Shown one piece after another: positions 23,888 through 33,470 of a DNA stretch of 64,000 nucleotides; the first letter of the stretch is position 1, and each line of letters begins with the position of its first letter. The DNA is from Candidatus Nitrospira nitrificans (GTDB lineage: Bacteria > Nitrospirota > Nitrospiria > Nitrospirales > Nitrospiraceae): the NCBI RefSeq assembly GCF_001458775.1, contig NZ_CZPZ01000006.1:1-64000 (forward strand), written 5' to 3'. The notes beneath the pieces are model-generated. The model did no database searches. It saw only the letters and a list, made by a program, of their open reading frames with translations, and was not told the DNA's origin. A program made the translations under genes and the position numbers.

Positions 23888-25864
23888 CTACATCTGAACA
23901 AACAGTTGAACAACCAGAACCAACAGGAACAGCCCCGCAACGATGATGGCAGCATAATGATGGACCATTCCGCTCTGCATCTTCCGCCCTTCGCGAGCCG
24001 CGAGATGATTGCCATAACCGATTACGTTGAGGCCGGCATAGACGATGTACTTCTCGATCCATGTGGAGCCAAAGGCACCCCAATCGGTCATCCGCCCCAC
24101 CGCTCGCACGATACCGTCTATGACCGTACGATCGAACCAGTCAAGTATCGCTCCCAGACGTTTGAGCGGCTCGACGAAAATGAGGTCGTACAGTTCATCC
24201 ACATAGTACTTGTTCAATAGGATCCGATAGGCCCCGGAAAATCTCTCAGCCCATCCTTCCGAGGTCGCCGGACTCACGGCGTACAGGAAATGCGCGAGTC
24301 CCCATCCGAGCAAGGCAATGATGATCGCAATGCTCATCAGCAGAATCATCATGCCCGCGCCGGCCTCAGGCTCAGCCCCAACCCCGACGACCGGCGCCAA
24401 AAATCCATGGAGCCAGCCATGCTCCGGTGGAAACCCCAATATCAATCCGCCCACGAGCGAGAGGAACGCGAGGACCAGCAAGGGAGCGACCATGACCATT
24501 GGAGATTCGTGCACATGCTCGGCCGTATGGGCATCCATCCGAGATGCGCCATAAAACGTCAGATAGGTCAGACGAAACATATAAAAAGACGTCATCAGGG
24601 CCCCGACGGCCGCCATGCAATACAGAAGATAATGATGATGGATGAAGGCATGGGCCATTATTTCGTCTTTGCTCCAGAATCCCGCCAAGGGAGGAAGTCC
24701 GGCGATCGCAATGGTGCCGATCAGAAACAGACGATGGGTCCATGGAATTCGGTTGCTCAATCCGCCCATCTTCCGGATATCTTGTTCCCCCGATAATGCA
24801 TGGATTACCGACCCTGCCGACAAGAACAACAACGCTTTGAAGAACGCATGGGTCATGACATGAAACACGGAAGCCGTATAGGCCCCGATCCCGCAACCCA
24901 GGAACATATATCCGAGCTGGCTCACGGTCGAATAGGCTAAGACGCGTTTGATGTCAGTCTGGACGAGTCCGATGGTCGCCGCAAACAACGCGGTCCCCCC
25001 CCCGACAAACGCGACCATCGACATCGCGAAGGGCGAAAGATCGAAGATCGCGTGATTACGGACGATCATGTAGACACCGGCCGTCACCATCGTCGCCGCA
25101 TGGATCAACGCGCTCACCGGCGTCGGGCCTTCCATTGCATCGGGCAGCCATGTGTGGAGAGGCAATTGCGCGGACTTCCCGATCGCGCCGACGAGGAGAC
25201 AGAGGGCGATAGCGGTGGCCATGTCCGGAGACAGTTGCCCGACCTGGGCAAAGACCTTTGTATAGTCGAGGGTCTTGAAGTTGATAAAGACAAGAAATAT
25301 GGCCACAAGAAATCCCGCGTCACCGATCCGGTTGACTACGAACGCCTTGGAGGCTGCTTTGGCGGCGGAAACCTTGTCGTAGTAATAACCGATCAAAAGA
25401 TAGGAACAGAGCCCGACACCCTCCCACCCGATAAAGAGCACGACATAGTTGTTCCCCATGACGAGAAGCAGCATGGAGACCATGAAAAGATTCATGTAGG
25501 TGAAGAAGCGCGTGAATCCCGCTTCTCCATGCATATAGCCGACGGAATAGACGTGGATGAGGAACCCAACGCCGGTGACAACCAGCAACCACGCACAGGT
25601 CAAGGGATCCACCAGGTAGGCTAAATTGATCGCAAGATCACCGCCGAAGATCCACTGATAGACGATGACTTCATGGGAACTCCCCGTCCGCATGATGTCG
25701 GTGAAGACGCCGACCGTACAGAGAAACGAGAGCCCGACCGATCCCCACGCCAAGCGATGGGCCAGGTCTTGAGAGTAGCGGGATCCCAGCAGCCCGTTCA
25801 CAAGAACCGCGAGCAGCGGGAACACAGGAATCAATTTAATGAGGAGATCAGTCAAGTCGGACAC
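23888..25864 (-). CDS. nuoL: NADH-quinone oxidoreductase subunit L
   Basis: 658 residues, longer than the roughly 610 of E. coli NuoL. Typical motifs are 'FIGWEGVGLCSYLLIGYYYD', 'SAQLPLHTWLPDAMEGPTPV', 'VQTDIKRVLAYSTVSQLGYM' and 'AGLPPLAGFWSKDEIMAHAF'. The C-terminal part includes the lateral-helix region and ends in a hydrophobic helix ('IIVAGLFLLVLVVQLFV'). In 2M complexes the lateral helix has to span one additional antiporter subunit, and the extra length fits this, but a structure-based alignment is needed. A 134-base gap separates it from nuoK. Confidence 0.92.
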   Translation of the reverse strand: MSDLTDLLIKLIPVFPLLAVLVNGLLGSRYSQDLAHRLAWGSVGLSFLCTVGVFTDIMRTGSSHEVIVYQWIFGGDLAINLAYLVDPLTCAWLLVVTGVGFLIHVYSVGYMHGEAGFTRFFTYMNLFMVSMLLLVMGNNYVVLFIGWEGVGLCSYLLIGYYYDKVSAAKAASKAFVVNRIGDAGFLVAIFLVFINFKTLDYTKVFAQVGQLSPDMATAIALCLLVGAIGKSAQLPLHTWLPDAMEGPTPVSALIHAATMVTAGVYMIVRNHAIFDLSPFAMSMVAFVGGGTALFAATIGLVQTDIKRVLAYSTVSQLGYMFLGCGIGAYTASVFHVMTHAFFKALLFLSAGSVIHALSGEQDIRKMGGLSNRIPWTHRLFLIGTIAIAGLPPLAGFWSKDEIMAHAFIHHHYLLYCMAAVGALMTSFYMFRLTYLTFYGASRMDAHTAEHVHESPMVMVAPLLVLAFLSLVGGLILGFPPEHGWLHGFLAPVVGVGAEPEAGAGMMILLMSIAIIIALLGWGLAHFLYAVSPATSEGWAERFSGAYRILLNKYYVDELYDLIFVEPLKRLGAILDWFDRTVIDGIVRAVGRMTDWGAFGSTWIEKYIVYAGLNVIGYGNHLAAREGRKMQSGMVHHYAAIIVAGLFLLVLVVQLFVQM

Positions 25865-25998
25865 AGTCTCGTGCCATTCCGAGGATGTTCACCTAGCCAA
25901 CCATGCTCACGGAGTCGGATCCTAAAGCGTACGCGTGGGGGTACGTTGAGGGCTACGAGCTACCGACTGCAGTGTTGGATGTGAGTATCCACATCCTG

Positions 25999-26301
25999 CT
26001 ACCACTTTAATAGGTTCATTTCATCCACATTCGTGGAAATCTTGCCTCTGAACACGACAATGATGATAGCCAAACCAACGGCCGCTTCGCCCGCCGCAAT
26101 GGCGATAATGAATAGGGCTACCAGTTGCCCCGACATCGATTCCAAATAGTGTGAAAAGGCGACCAAATTGATATTGGCCGCATTCATCATGATTTCAACC
26201 GACAGCAGCACAATGATGAAATTCCGTCTGACAAGCACCCCCATGAGCCCTATGATGAAAAGAACGGCGCTGACAGCGGTATAGGCAGACAGCGGGATCA
26301 T
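25999..26301 (-). CDS. nuoK: NADH-quinone oxidoreductase subunit K
   Basis: 100 residues, three membrane helices, with 'GVLVRRNFIIVLLSVEIMMN' and 'IIAIAAGEAAVGLAIIIVVF'. Both conserved membrane glutamates of NuoK are visible (in LSVEIMMNA and AAGEAAVGLA). It contributes to the proton path between the quinone site and the antiporter modules. The start overlaps the nuoJ stop (ATGA). Confidence 0.93.
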   Translation of the reverse strand: MIPLSAYTAVSAVLFIIGLMGVLVRRNFIIVLLSVEIMMNAANINLVAFSHYLESMSGQLVALFIIAIAAGEAAVGLAIIIVVFRGKISTNVDEMNLLKW

Positions 26302-26825
26302 GATCGCTCTCTCTCCGCCTCCAGCTGTTTCGGCGTCTTGGCCAGGACAATCGCACCGATGGCGGCGCCCAGCAGAAATATGCCGACGATCTCAAACTGC
26401 AAGAGATGGTCGCTGAACATCTTGATACCCACGGCGTAGGTGTCCCCGTCTTGCAGCACGGCAGTGGCCGACGTATCCCCCTTCGTCCCATCAAACGGCG
26501 ACCGCAGGAGGTTGTACAGAACGTAGCCGGCCCCCAAGACCGCAGGCCCCAGAACATACAACGCCGATTGATGGAAATATCGCTCATCCGTTTTGAGATT
26601 CATCAACATCAACACAAAGAGATACAGCACCAGAATCGCGCCGACGTAGACGATGACTTGCACAGCCCAAAGAAACTCCGCGTTTAGGAGGATGAACAAG
26701 CCGGAAACGTGCATCAGCAACACGAGCAAGGAGAGCGCACAGTGAACCGGGTGCCGTAAGGTCACCGTCAAAACACCGGCGGCAATACTGACCAATGCGA
26801 AATAGGTGAAAAACACTCCGACCAT
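26298..26825 (-). CDS. nuoJ: NADH-quinone oxidoreductase subunit J
   Basis: 175 residues with five predicted helices: 'VGVFFTYFALVSIAAGVLTV', 'HPVHCALSLLVLLMHVSGLF', 'AVQVIVYVGAILVLYLFVLM' and a final 'FEIVGIFLLGAAIGAIVLAK'. The Tyr/Gly-rich helix 3 ('VIVYVGAILVLY') is the family hallmark. It is encoded 10 bases after nuoI and overlaps nuoK. Confidence 0.93.
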   Translation of the reverse strand: MVGVFFTYFALVSIAAGVLTVTLRHPVHCALSLLVLLMHVSGLFILLNAEFLWAVQVIVYVGAILVLYLFVLMLMNLKTDERYFHQSALYVLGPAVLGAGYVLYNLLRSPFDGTKGDTSATAVLQDGDTYAVGIKMFSDHLLQFEIVGIFLLGAAIGAIVLAKTPKQLEAERERS

Positions 26826-26834
26826 GGGTTCAGC

Positions 26835-27422
26835 TCAATTCAGATGTTTGGGAGGCGGTTGGGTCGACTTCTGTACCGACTGCGGGAAATAGTAGCGGTA
26901 CTCGCGACTCTGCTCGACATTTTTCTCTTGGTTGTGCGCATACAAATACTTCTTCCCATCATCGAGGTGGCGTTCGCCGATGTCGTACAACCGCTTTTTG
27001 TCGAACAGCAGACTGCGTTTGTCGTGGGTCGAATATTCGTACATCTTGGTCATCGCCAGCGCGTTGACCGGACAGGCCTCGACACAATAGCCGCAGAACA
27101 CGCATTTTGTGATATCGATATAGAACTCACTGGCATAGCGCTGGAGCGGACGGGTCGTATCCTCCGCGCTGATCACCTTGATGCAATGCGATGGACAGGC
27201 GACCTCGCACAGATCGCAGCCGACGCACCGCTCCTGGCCATCGTCGTACCGAAGCAAGCCTAGCGCGCCGCGATGCGCATCCGGAATCGTTCGTTGTTCC
27301 CGCGGATACTGAAACGTCATCGGTCGATGAAGCATGTGCCGAAACGTGACCTTCATGGCGTCCCAAATCTCATAGAAGAGCGCGGCATGGAGAATTTTTT
27401 TGGTCAGGGCGGCAACACTCAT
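26835..27422 (-). CDS. nuoI: NADH-quinone oxidoreductase subunit I (2 x 4Fe-4S)
   Basis: 195 residues. Two complete ferredoxin motifs, 'CVGCDLCEVACPSHC' and 'CVFCGYCVEACPVNA', bind the N6a and N6b clusters that relay electrons towards NuoB. The N-terminal amphipathic region ('ILHAALFYEIWDAMKVTFRH') anchors it at the membrane. The C-terminus is extended by a polar, Gln- and Tyr-rich tail. It follows nuoG after only 41 bases, so no nuoH lies in its usual place between nuoG and nuoI. Confidence 0.93.
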   Translation of the reverse strand: MSVAALTKKILHAALFYEIWDAMKVTFRHMLHRPMTFQYPREQRTIPDAHRGALGLLRYDDGQERCVGCDLCEVACPSHCIKVISAEDTTRPLQRYASEFYIDITKCVFCGYCVEACPVNALAMTKMYEYSTHDKRSLLFDKKRLYDIGERHLDDGKKYLYAHNQEKNVEQSREYRYYFPQSVQKSTQPPPKHLN

Positions 27423-27463
27423 CGTAGACTCCTCGTCACGAACGGTCGACCGTACACATCCGC

Positions 27464-30157
27464 TTATGCCTGCTCAACACTCACCCAGATCTGCTTGAAC
27501 GACGGGACGCCGGTGGTGGCATCAACCGACACCGTCATCAAATCCTTGACCGGCGGTTCGTTAAAATGCTCCGGGAAAAAGCACGTGCCGGGCGCGACGG
27601 ACTGGTCTGGCTGGACACCCAGCTGAAGAGAGCCCCGATCGGAGGTCAGTCGCACCTTCGTGCCGTCTTGCAATCCAAGACGCTCCATATCTTGTATGTT
27701 CATCCGAAGCTTCCCGGTGTTCGGGGCAATGTTGATCAACCCTGATGCGTGCGTCGATAATTTTCCCGAATGCATGAGCACTTGTCCCATCAACAACGCG
27801 AAGGGACGCGCGTGTTCTTCTGACGGCGGGGTCGGTCGATACCGAACCGCGACCTCCGCCGCATAGCCGGCAGACAAATATTGGTCAGGAACAGGCGTGA
27901 CTTTCCGCGGTTGACCGAGATTATAGTATCCGGGCAGCAGCTTCATAATCTCGGCTTGAATATCGTTGGGCGATTGGTATTCCCATCGACACCCCATGGC
28001 GTTCGCGAGGGCGGTCATGATGTGCCAGTCCGGCAGGCTCTCTCCAAGCGGATCCATCGCCTGACGAACGCGAAGCACCCGACCTTCAAGGTTCGTAAAG
28101 GTGCCGTCCTTTTCTGCGTAGGTACAGGCGGGGAGCACGAAATGAGCCATCTTCGCCGTATCGGTCAAGAAAGGATCTTGCACCACCAGCAGTTCGAGCC
28201 GATCGAGAGCAGGTCGCACTTCCATTGAAGCCGGCAAGGTCGCGAGCGGATTTTCCCCTAGCACGTACAAAGCTTTGATCTGGCCACTCTTACACCGCTT
28301 CAGTATTTCAATAAGATGGGCACTCGATTCGGTCGAAGGAAGCGGCGCCTCCCACGCGCCGGCGAACCGGTCCCGCGCCGTGGGATCGTCAAACCGAGCT
28401 TGCCCGGGCAAAAACTCGGGCGCCACGCCCATATCAACGGCGCCTTGTTCGTTCGGCTCCTCTGTCACCGTGTTCACACCGCAACCTGGTCGACCAAGCT
28501 TGCCGGTGATCCAGGCGAGATCCATCAGTTTTAAGACGTTCTGATAGCCGTTCGCCCGCCTGACGATCCCTTCCGCGCACAGGATGATCGACCTCGGTGA
28601 TTCGGCAAAAATAGCTGCAATTTCGCGGAAGGCTTCTATGGGAACGCCGGTCTGAGCTGCGAGCCGCTCTACCGAAACGTGTGCGACCGCGCTCTTGAGC
28701 GCTTCAAACGCCTGGGGATGTTTTTCGACCGTCTCTTCATCAACCAAATCCTGATCGATCGTCGCCCTGACCAACCCATCGATCACGGCTCCTTCCGTCC
28801 CAGGCTTGATCAAAAATGGATGCGATGCCAACTTCGCCATATTCGTGATGGCGCTGTCGAGCGTCACAACTTGAGCCCTGTAGACCCGCATGGCTTCTTT
28901 GATTCGCACAGCGGTCAACGGGTTTGTCTCGGTAATATTGGAACCGATCAAAATGATGGCTTTCGCTTTCGTCAGATCTTCCCAATCATTCGGCGTTCGC
29001 CCAAGTCCGACCGCATGTTTGGACGCGAGCACAAAGTTCATATGGCCATAGCGGGCGCTGCTGTCGAGCTGATTGGTGCCAAAAGCAGTACGCATGAGCT
29101 TCTGAAATAAATACAGCTCTTCGTTCGTGCAGCGCGCCGTCACGAGGCCGGCAACGGCATCGGCGCCGTATTGACGTTTGATTTCGGCAAACCGGTCTAC
29201 GAGCTGGTGCATCGTTTCCAGCCAAGGTTTCTGCACCAACTGACTGCCTTCACGGACCAGGGGCTGTGTCAGCCGGCTCTTACTGTCCAGATATTCGAAC
29301 CCAAAACGTCCGCGTACGCAGAGCCCACCGTGTCCCTTGGCGGTTTCCGATCGGTCGCCCCACTTGTTCTTCCACGATAACGAGGAGGTGACGCGGACCA
29401 CCTCTTCATCTTTCGTCTCCAGGTAGAGCTGGCAACCGTCTCCGCAATAGTTGCAGGTCGTCGTCGTCTTCTTCATCTGCCACGGCTTATACAGATACTT
29501 GGAAAACTTATTCGTGATGGCGCCGACCGGGCAGACCGCCAAACAATCTCCGCAGAATTCGCAATTGAGGGCGAGGTCGCCCTTGGCCACGACCTGGTTG
29601 AATCCACCCTTCTTCATGAACTGCAAGGCATCGATCATCAACACGTCCTTGCACACATTGATGCATTCCGCACAGGCAATGCAGCGATTCATGTTGAAGT
29701 CGAGCACGGGACTGCGCGTATCTTCCGGAATGAATTTCTGCTTGGCACTGGCCAGATTTGTCACGCCGTGCTGGAAGGCCATATCTTGAAGTTCACAATG
29801 GCCGTCCGCGTCGCACACCGGGCAGTCGAGAGGATGGACCGACAGATGTTTCTCGACGGCTTTCTTCCGGGCAAGAAAGAGATCCTCGCCTTCCGTACGG
29901 ATGACCATTCCCGCCGCCGCCTTGGCGGTACAGGACCGAACGGGAGCTTTCTTCCCCTCTTGCATCACCAAACACATGCCGCAAGAGCCGAACGGGTCAA
30001 ATGTGTAGTGATAACACATCGCCGGGATGATCTTGCCCGTCATGGCAATGACGTCGTACAACGACACCCCGTCCTTTGCCGTGACGGACTTTCCGTCGAT
30101 GCTCAACTCGATCTTTGCCGCTTCGACGTCTGGATTAGTAGCCGGCCTCAGGCCCAT
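27464..30157 (-). CDS. nuoG: NADH-quinone oxidoreductase subunit G (molybdopterin-oxidoreductase fold)
   Basis: 897 residues. N-terminal [2Fe-2S] region ('FGSCGMCLVMQEG', 'VRSC'), a His/Cys-ligated cluster region ('HPLDCPVCDADGHCELQD'), two ferredoxin-type motifs ('CIACAECINVCKD', 'CEFCGDCLAVCPVGA'), then a 4Fe-4S motif ('CNYCGDGCQL') opening the long molybdopterin-oxidoreductase-like domain. In E. coli NuoG takes electrons from NuoF. Here neither nuoE nor nuoF is adjacent, so the electron partner may be ferredoxin or separately encoded NuoEF. It lies between nuoD and nuoI, with an 85-base repeat-bearing gap before it. Confidence 0.9.
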   Translation of the reverse strand: MGLRPATNPDVEAAKIELSIDGKSVTAKDGVSLYDVIAMTGKIIPAMCYHYTFDPFGSCGMCLVMQEGKKAPVRSCTAKAAAGMVIRTEGEDLFLARKKAVEKHLSVHPLDCPVCDADGHCELQDMAFQHGVTNLASAKQKFIPEDTRSPVLDFNMNRCIACAECINVCKDVLMIDALQFMKKGGFNQVVAKGDLALNCEFCGDCLAVCPVGAITNKFSKYLYKPWQMKKTTTTCNYCGDGCQLYLETKDEEVVRVTSSLSWKNKWGDRSETAKGHGGLCVRGRFGFEYLDSKSRLTQPLVREGSQLVQKPWLETMHQLVDRFAEIKRQYGADAVAGLVTARCTNEELYLFQKLMRTAFGTNQLDSSARYGHMNFVLASKHAVGLGRTPNDWEDLTKAKAIILIGSNITETNPLTAVRIKEAMRVYRAQVVTLDSAITNMAKLASHPFLIKPGTEGAVIDGLVRATIDQDLVDEETVEKHPQAFEALKSAVAHVSVERLAAQTGVPIEAFREIAAIFAESPRSIILCAEGIVRRANGYQNVLKLMDLAWITGKLGRPGCGVNTVTEEPNEQGAVDMGVAPEFLPGQARFDDPTARDRFAGAWEAPLPSTESSAHLIEILKRCKSGQIKALYVLGENPLATLPASMEVRPALDRLELLVVQDPFLTDTAKMAHFVLPACTYAEKDGTFTNLEGRVLRVRQAMDPLGESLPDWHIMTALANAMGCRWEYQSPNDIQAEIMKLLPGYYNLGQPRKVTPVPDQYLSAGYAAEVAVRYRPTPPSEEHARPFALLMGQVLMHSGKLSTHASGLINIAPNTGKLRMNIQDMERLGLQDGTKVRLTSDRGSLQLGVQPDQSVAPGTCFFPEHFNEPPVKDLMTVSVDATTGVPSFKQIWVSVEQA

Positions 30158-30210
30158 TGTCGCCTCGTTGCTCGCTCAACGTTATTCGTTGTTGTTGAGG
30201 TTCTGCTTCG

Positions 30211-30238
30211 TGTAACGATTAACGTCTTACGTTTAACG
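30211..30238. repeat. Heptamer repeat (NNTWACG)x4 in the nuoG-nuoD gap
   Basis: TGTAACG, ATTAACG, TCTTACG and TTTAACG follow one another between nuoD and nuoG. The units resemble the TTTMACG array in the second nuoM. It occupies part of an 85-base intergenic gap in an otherwise tight operon. Confidence 0.55.
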
Positions 30239-30242
30239 TCTC

Positions 30243-31487
30243 TCATCTGTCACACTCGCCCATCACGACATCGTAGGTGCCGAATATGGTACAGGCATCC
30301 GAGATCATATACCCTCGGGCCATGTGATCGAAGGCGCCCATGTGAATGAACGAAGGGGCACGAATCTTCAGTCGATAGGGCTTTCCTCCCCCCGTACTGA
30401 CGATGTAAAAGCCCAGTTCCCCTTTGTGCGCTTCCGTACCGCAGTAGACCTCTCCCGGTGGAGCATCGAACCCCTGCGAGAAGAGTTTGAACTGTTGGAT
30501 CATTGCCTCTAGGTTTGTAAAGACCCGCTCTTTCGGCGGCAGCGTCACGCTGGGAACATCGGCCATGATGGGCCCTTCCTGCATCTGCTCCAAACATTGC
30601 CGAATGATCTTGACGCTCTCATGGAGCTCCATCACCCGAATCCAATAACGATCGTACGTATCCCCGTTTTTTCCGACCGGCACGCTGAACTCACACTTCG
30701 GATAGGCGCTATACGGCTCATACTTGCGAAGGTCATAGTCCACGCCGGATCCGCGGAGAACCGGCCCACTCAACCCAAAATTGACCGCATCTTCGGCGGA
30801 AATCACGGCGACTCCCTTGGTGCGCCCAAGCCAAATGCGGTTTCTCTCGAGAAACACCTGATATTCATCGATCTTCGGCGGGAAATAGTCGAGAAACTGT
30901 TTGAGCTTGTCGATCAACGAAGGCGTCAAGTCTCGTTCAATTCCTCCGATTCGGTACCAGCTCGTTGTGAGGCGAGCCCCGCACAGCTCGTCGAACCAAT
31001 CAAGCAGGATTTCGCGATCTCGAAAACAGTAAAAAAATACGGTCATGGCTCCAATATCAAGCGCCTGGGCGCTCAGCCAAAATTGGTGCCCAATGATGCG
31101 CTGAACTTCCGCAACGATCGTCCGTAAATATTCAGCTCGTTCCGGAACCTGTAAATTTAAAAGTTTCTCAACGGCTCGGCAGTAGGCAAAGTTGTTGTAC
31201 ATCGCGCAGACATAGTCAAGTCGATCCGTATGAGGAATGAACTGATGATACGTGCCATCTTCCGCCAGCTTTTCGACTCCCCGGTGGAGATACCCCATCA
31301 CCGGAGTAGATTTCACCAACCGTTCCCCTTCCAGCTCTAGAATGACCTTAAGCACCCCATGGGTACTGGGATGTTGCGGCCCCATATTGAGCAGAAGCTC
31401 CTCGGTTCGCAAGGTCGGGAGCGTCTCGCTCTCCGGGTGTTCCGGATTGACCTTGTAAACAGTGGTTCTTTGATCTTCGAATGCCAT
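30243..31487 (-). CDS. nuoD: NADH-quinone oxidoreductase subunit D
   Basis: The start is set at ATG 31487 (13 bases after nuoC), because the protein then begins 'MAFEDQRTTVYKV' and reaches the conserved 'LLLNMGPQHPSTHGVLKVIL' within 40 residues; 414 residues. It has the quinone-site signatures 'MGYLHRGVEKLAE', 'YVCAMYNNFAYC', 'RIIGHQFWLSAQALDIGAMT', 'GPVLRGSGVDYDLRK' and the C-terminal 'GTYDVVMGECDR'. It forms the quinone-binding cavity with NuoB. NuoC and NuoD are separate here, not fused. Confidence 0.94.
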   Translation of the reverse strand: MAFEDQRTTVYKVNPEHPESETLPTLRTEELLLNMGPQHPSTHGVLKVILELEGERLVKSTPVMGYLHRGVEKLAEDGTYHQFIPHTDRLDYVCAMYNNFAYCRAVEKLLNLQVPERAEYLRTIVAEVQRIIGHQFWLSAQALDIGAMTVFFYCFRDREILLDWFDELCGARLTTSWYRIGGIERDLTPSLIDKLKQFLDYFPPKIDEYQVFLERNRIWLGRTKGVAVISAEDAVNFGLSGPVLRGSGVDYDLRKYEPYSAYPKCEFSVPVGKNGDTYDRYWIRVMELHESVKIIRQCLEQMQEGPIMADVPSVTLPPKERVFTNLEAMIQQFKLFSQGFDAPPGEVYCGTEAHKGELGFYIVSTGGGKPYRLKIRAPSFIHMGAFDHMARGYMISDACTIFGTYDVVMGECDR

Positions 31488-31500
31488 ACTAGGGATCGTC

Positions 31501-31998
31501 CTATCGTGGAATCTCATCCAAGAAATCAAACGTGTCTCGCCAGCCTTTGCCGCGAAGCGGAAAATCCTTACGCAACGGATAGCCCTCGGTATAGTCATCC
31601 GGCATGAGAATCCGTCGAAGATCCGGATGATTTCGAAACCGAATACCCATCATGTCGAAGACTTCACGTTCCATGAAATCGGCACCTTTCCAAAGATCCG
31701 TTAAGGAATCAACGACACAATCCGTTTCAGGCACCCGCGTCTTCAGTCGGATGCGATGCCGCTTCCGAATCGAGTAGAACTCCCACACCACTTCGAATCG
31801 CTCTTCCTCGTCGGGCCAATCCACGGAACTCACATGGACGATATAATCGAAATCCATCCCGGGATCGTTGTGCAGAAACTGGGCCACTTCATGAAGTTTG
31901 TCCCGCGTAACAGTCACCGCCGCATCGCCTCGCCACTCAGCCAAGCCGGTGACTCCAACCGAAAACGCCTGCTGAATTCGTTGCAGCAATGGATGCAT
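31501..31998 (-). CDS. nuoC: NADH-quinone oxidoreductase subunit C
   Basis: 165 residues. The family signature 'ERFEVVWEFYSIRKRHRIRL', 'WKGADFMEREVFDMMGIRFR' and 'HPDLRRILMPDDYTEGYPLRKDF' (read across a few extra residues) is intact. This is the 30-kDa peripheral-arm subunit that packs against NuoD. It lies nine bases after nuoB and 13 before nuoD. Confidence 0.94.
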   Translation of the reverse strand: MHPLLQRIQQAFSVGVTGLAEWRGDAAVTVTRDKLHEVAQFLHNDPGMDFDYIVHVSSVDWPDEEERFEVVWEFYSIRKRHRIRLKTRVPETDCVVDSLTDLWKGADFMEREVFDMMGIRFRNHPDLRRILMPDDYTEGYPLRKDFPLRGKGWRDTFDFLDEIPR

Positions 31999-32007
31999 AG
32001 CGACGCG

Positions 32008-32535
32008 TCAGGCCTTCAGACCGGCCTGGACCTGCTCTGGTTGAGTCACGAACACACGTTTTTGCATAATGCGCTCTTGAAGCTTCAGGATGCCGTCCAA
32101 GAGCGCCTCCGGCGTCGGAGGACAGCCGGGCACATAAATGTCAACGGGGATAAATCGATCGACTCCCTGGACGACGCTATAACTGTCATAGATATTCCCT
32201 GATGTGGCACAGGAGCCCATCGCAATGACATACTTAGGTTCCGGCATTTGGTCGTAAATCTTTCGAATCACCGGCGCCATACGTCGACATACGGTTCCGG
32301 CGACGATCATCAAATCCGACTGCCGCGGCGAGCCGCGAAACACGCCTGCCCCGAACCGATCCATGTCGTACCGCGAAGAAACAGCAGCCATCATCTCGAT
32401 GGCGCAGCACGCAAGTCCGAAGGTCATTGGCCAGAGGGAACCCTTCCTTGCCCAATTCACAGCTTTTTCAAGAGACCCCGTGATGACGTCCGGAGCCGCG
32501 TCTTTCTCATGCCGTCCCAGTTGAATCAGTCCCAT
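32008..32535 (-). CDS. nuoB: NADH-quinone oxidoreductase subunit B
   Basis: The start is set at ATG 32535 ('[13 protein letters not shown]'), seven bases after the nuoA stop; 175 residues. All ligands of the terminal N2 cluster are visible: the CC pair in '[12 protein letters not shown]', the Cys in '[11 protein letters not shown]' and the Cys of '[14 protein letters not shown]', with '[10 protein letters not shown]' between. It passes electrons from N2 to quinone in the NuoD cavity. Confidence 0.95.
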   Translation of the reverse strand: MGLIQLGRHEKDAAPDVITGSLEKAVNWARKGSLWPMTFGLACCAIEMMAAVSSRYDMDRFGAGVFRGSPRQSDLMIVAGTVCRRMAPVIRKIYDQMPEPKYVIAMGSCATSGNIYDSYSVVQGVDRFIPVDIYVPGCPPTPEALLDGILKLQERIMQKRVFVTQPEQVQAGLKA

Positions 32536-32542
32536 ACAAGCC

Positions 32543-32926
32543 TCAGTCCCACTCCAGTGCGCCCTTTCGCCAGGCATACGCGTAAGCCACGATGAACAAT
32601 CCTATAAAAATCAGCATTTCAATCAACCCAATCACCCCGATCTTGGTAAAGACGACCGCCCATGGATAGAGGAAGATCACTTCAATGTCGAAGATGACGA
32701 ACAACATGGCAAAAATGTAATACCGAACAGGAAATGGCATACGGGCATCGGAAAATGGTTCGGCTCCACATTCATAGGTCGATAACTTTTCTGGCTCCGG
32801 ATACCGGGGTTGCACAAAATAACTGATGAGCAAGGTCATCACTCCGAAGGCCAAGGCGACCAAGATAAAGAGAAAGACCGGGAAAAACTTAGTCAGGTAA
32901 TCAAGAAGAGCTTCAGTCCCGGTCAT
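32543..32926 (-). CDS. nuoA: NADH-quinone oxidoreductase subunit A
   Basis: 127 residues, three helices, with the conserved loop '[20 protein letters not shown]' and '[20 protein letters not shown]'. It is the first gene of the operon, so the operon promoter should lie in 32927-33000. The loop Cys/Glu region contacts NuoD near the quinone site. Confidence 0.94.
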   Translation of the reverse strand: MTGTEALLDYLTKFFPVFLFILVALAFGVMTLLISYFVQPRYPEPEKLSTYECGAEPFSDARMPFPVRYYIFAMLFVIFDIEVIFLYPWAVVFTKIGVIGLIEMLIFIGLFIVAYAYAWRKGALEWD

Positions 32927-33470
32927 TTAGTTTCTCTCACAAAGCATTGACCTAAAAAGGATATTAGAGATATGATGAGTGAAATCTTAGTGCCCACGTC
33001 TTGGGGATAGCAAGCGAACAAAGGACCTAATCCAGGCGGACCCGAAAGCCCTAGGGAAGATGGTCTGGCAGCGGAGAGTACGGTGAGCCGTTATATTCTT
33101 GTTGAAACTCAAGATGGGGCATCAAGTGCGGAATCTCTTTCGCTTTGTTCATCACCCCACAAGAGAATGGCCTGAGAACTCTCCCATTCAGACTCGAGAG
33201 GAGAAAGCGCTTTGACCTTTCGTCGCCGATGGATTTGTGTATCGATTCGTTCCGTCTGGCGGACCCCTCCGGAGAGACGCTGACCTTCTTTTTCGTTACC
33301 ATTCATCAGTCAGTCACTCCACCACGAATAGGCAACCAATGACAAGGCCTCAGCCTACCACTGGAAAGAACAGCTCATCAAGTTCCTACCAAGTTCAGCT
33401 CAAATTCTTGACAATACAGCGTCTTTTGCTATGGTTTGAAAGCAACACTAGCCTCAAAAGGAATCCTCCT
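32927..33470. other. Intergenic region between nuoA and the OmpA-family gene
   Basis: About 540 bases separate these divergent genes. A clear plus-strand promoter sits at 33408-33435. Short open frames on the minus strand (33051-33302, 33109-33306) have no ribosome site and no domain and are not called. GTCTCTCCGGAGGGGTCCGCC-like partly self-complementary sequence lies near 33265, without a T-run. A nuoA promoter was not identified with confidence. Confidence 0.4.
33408..33435 (+). promoter_or_regulatory. Sigma-70-type promoter of the OmpA-family gene
   Basis: TTGACA (33408-33413), a 16-base spacer, then TATGGT (33430-33435), about 35 bases before ATG 33471. The -35 is perfect and the -10 matches at four of six positions. 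Confidence 0.55.

Noticed and set aside
25865-25998. Possible gene or RNA in the nuoL-nuoK gap
   Set aside because: No open frame, ribosome site or convincing hairpin was found.
33051-33302. Small ORF upstream of the OmpA-family gene (minus strand)
   Set aside because: No ribosome site, no domain, and strongly basic random-like composition.
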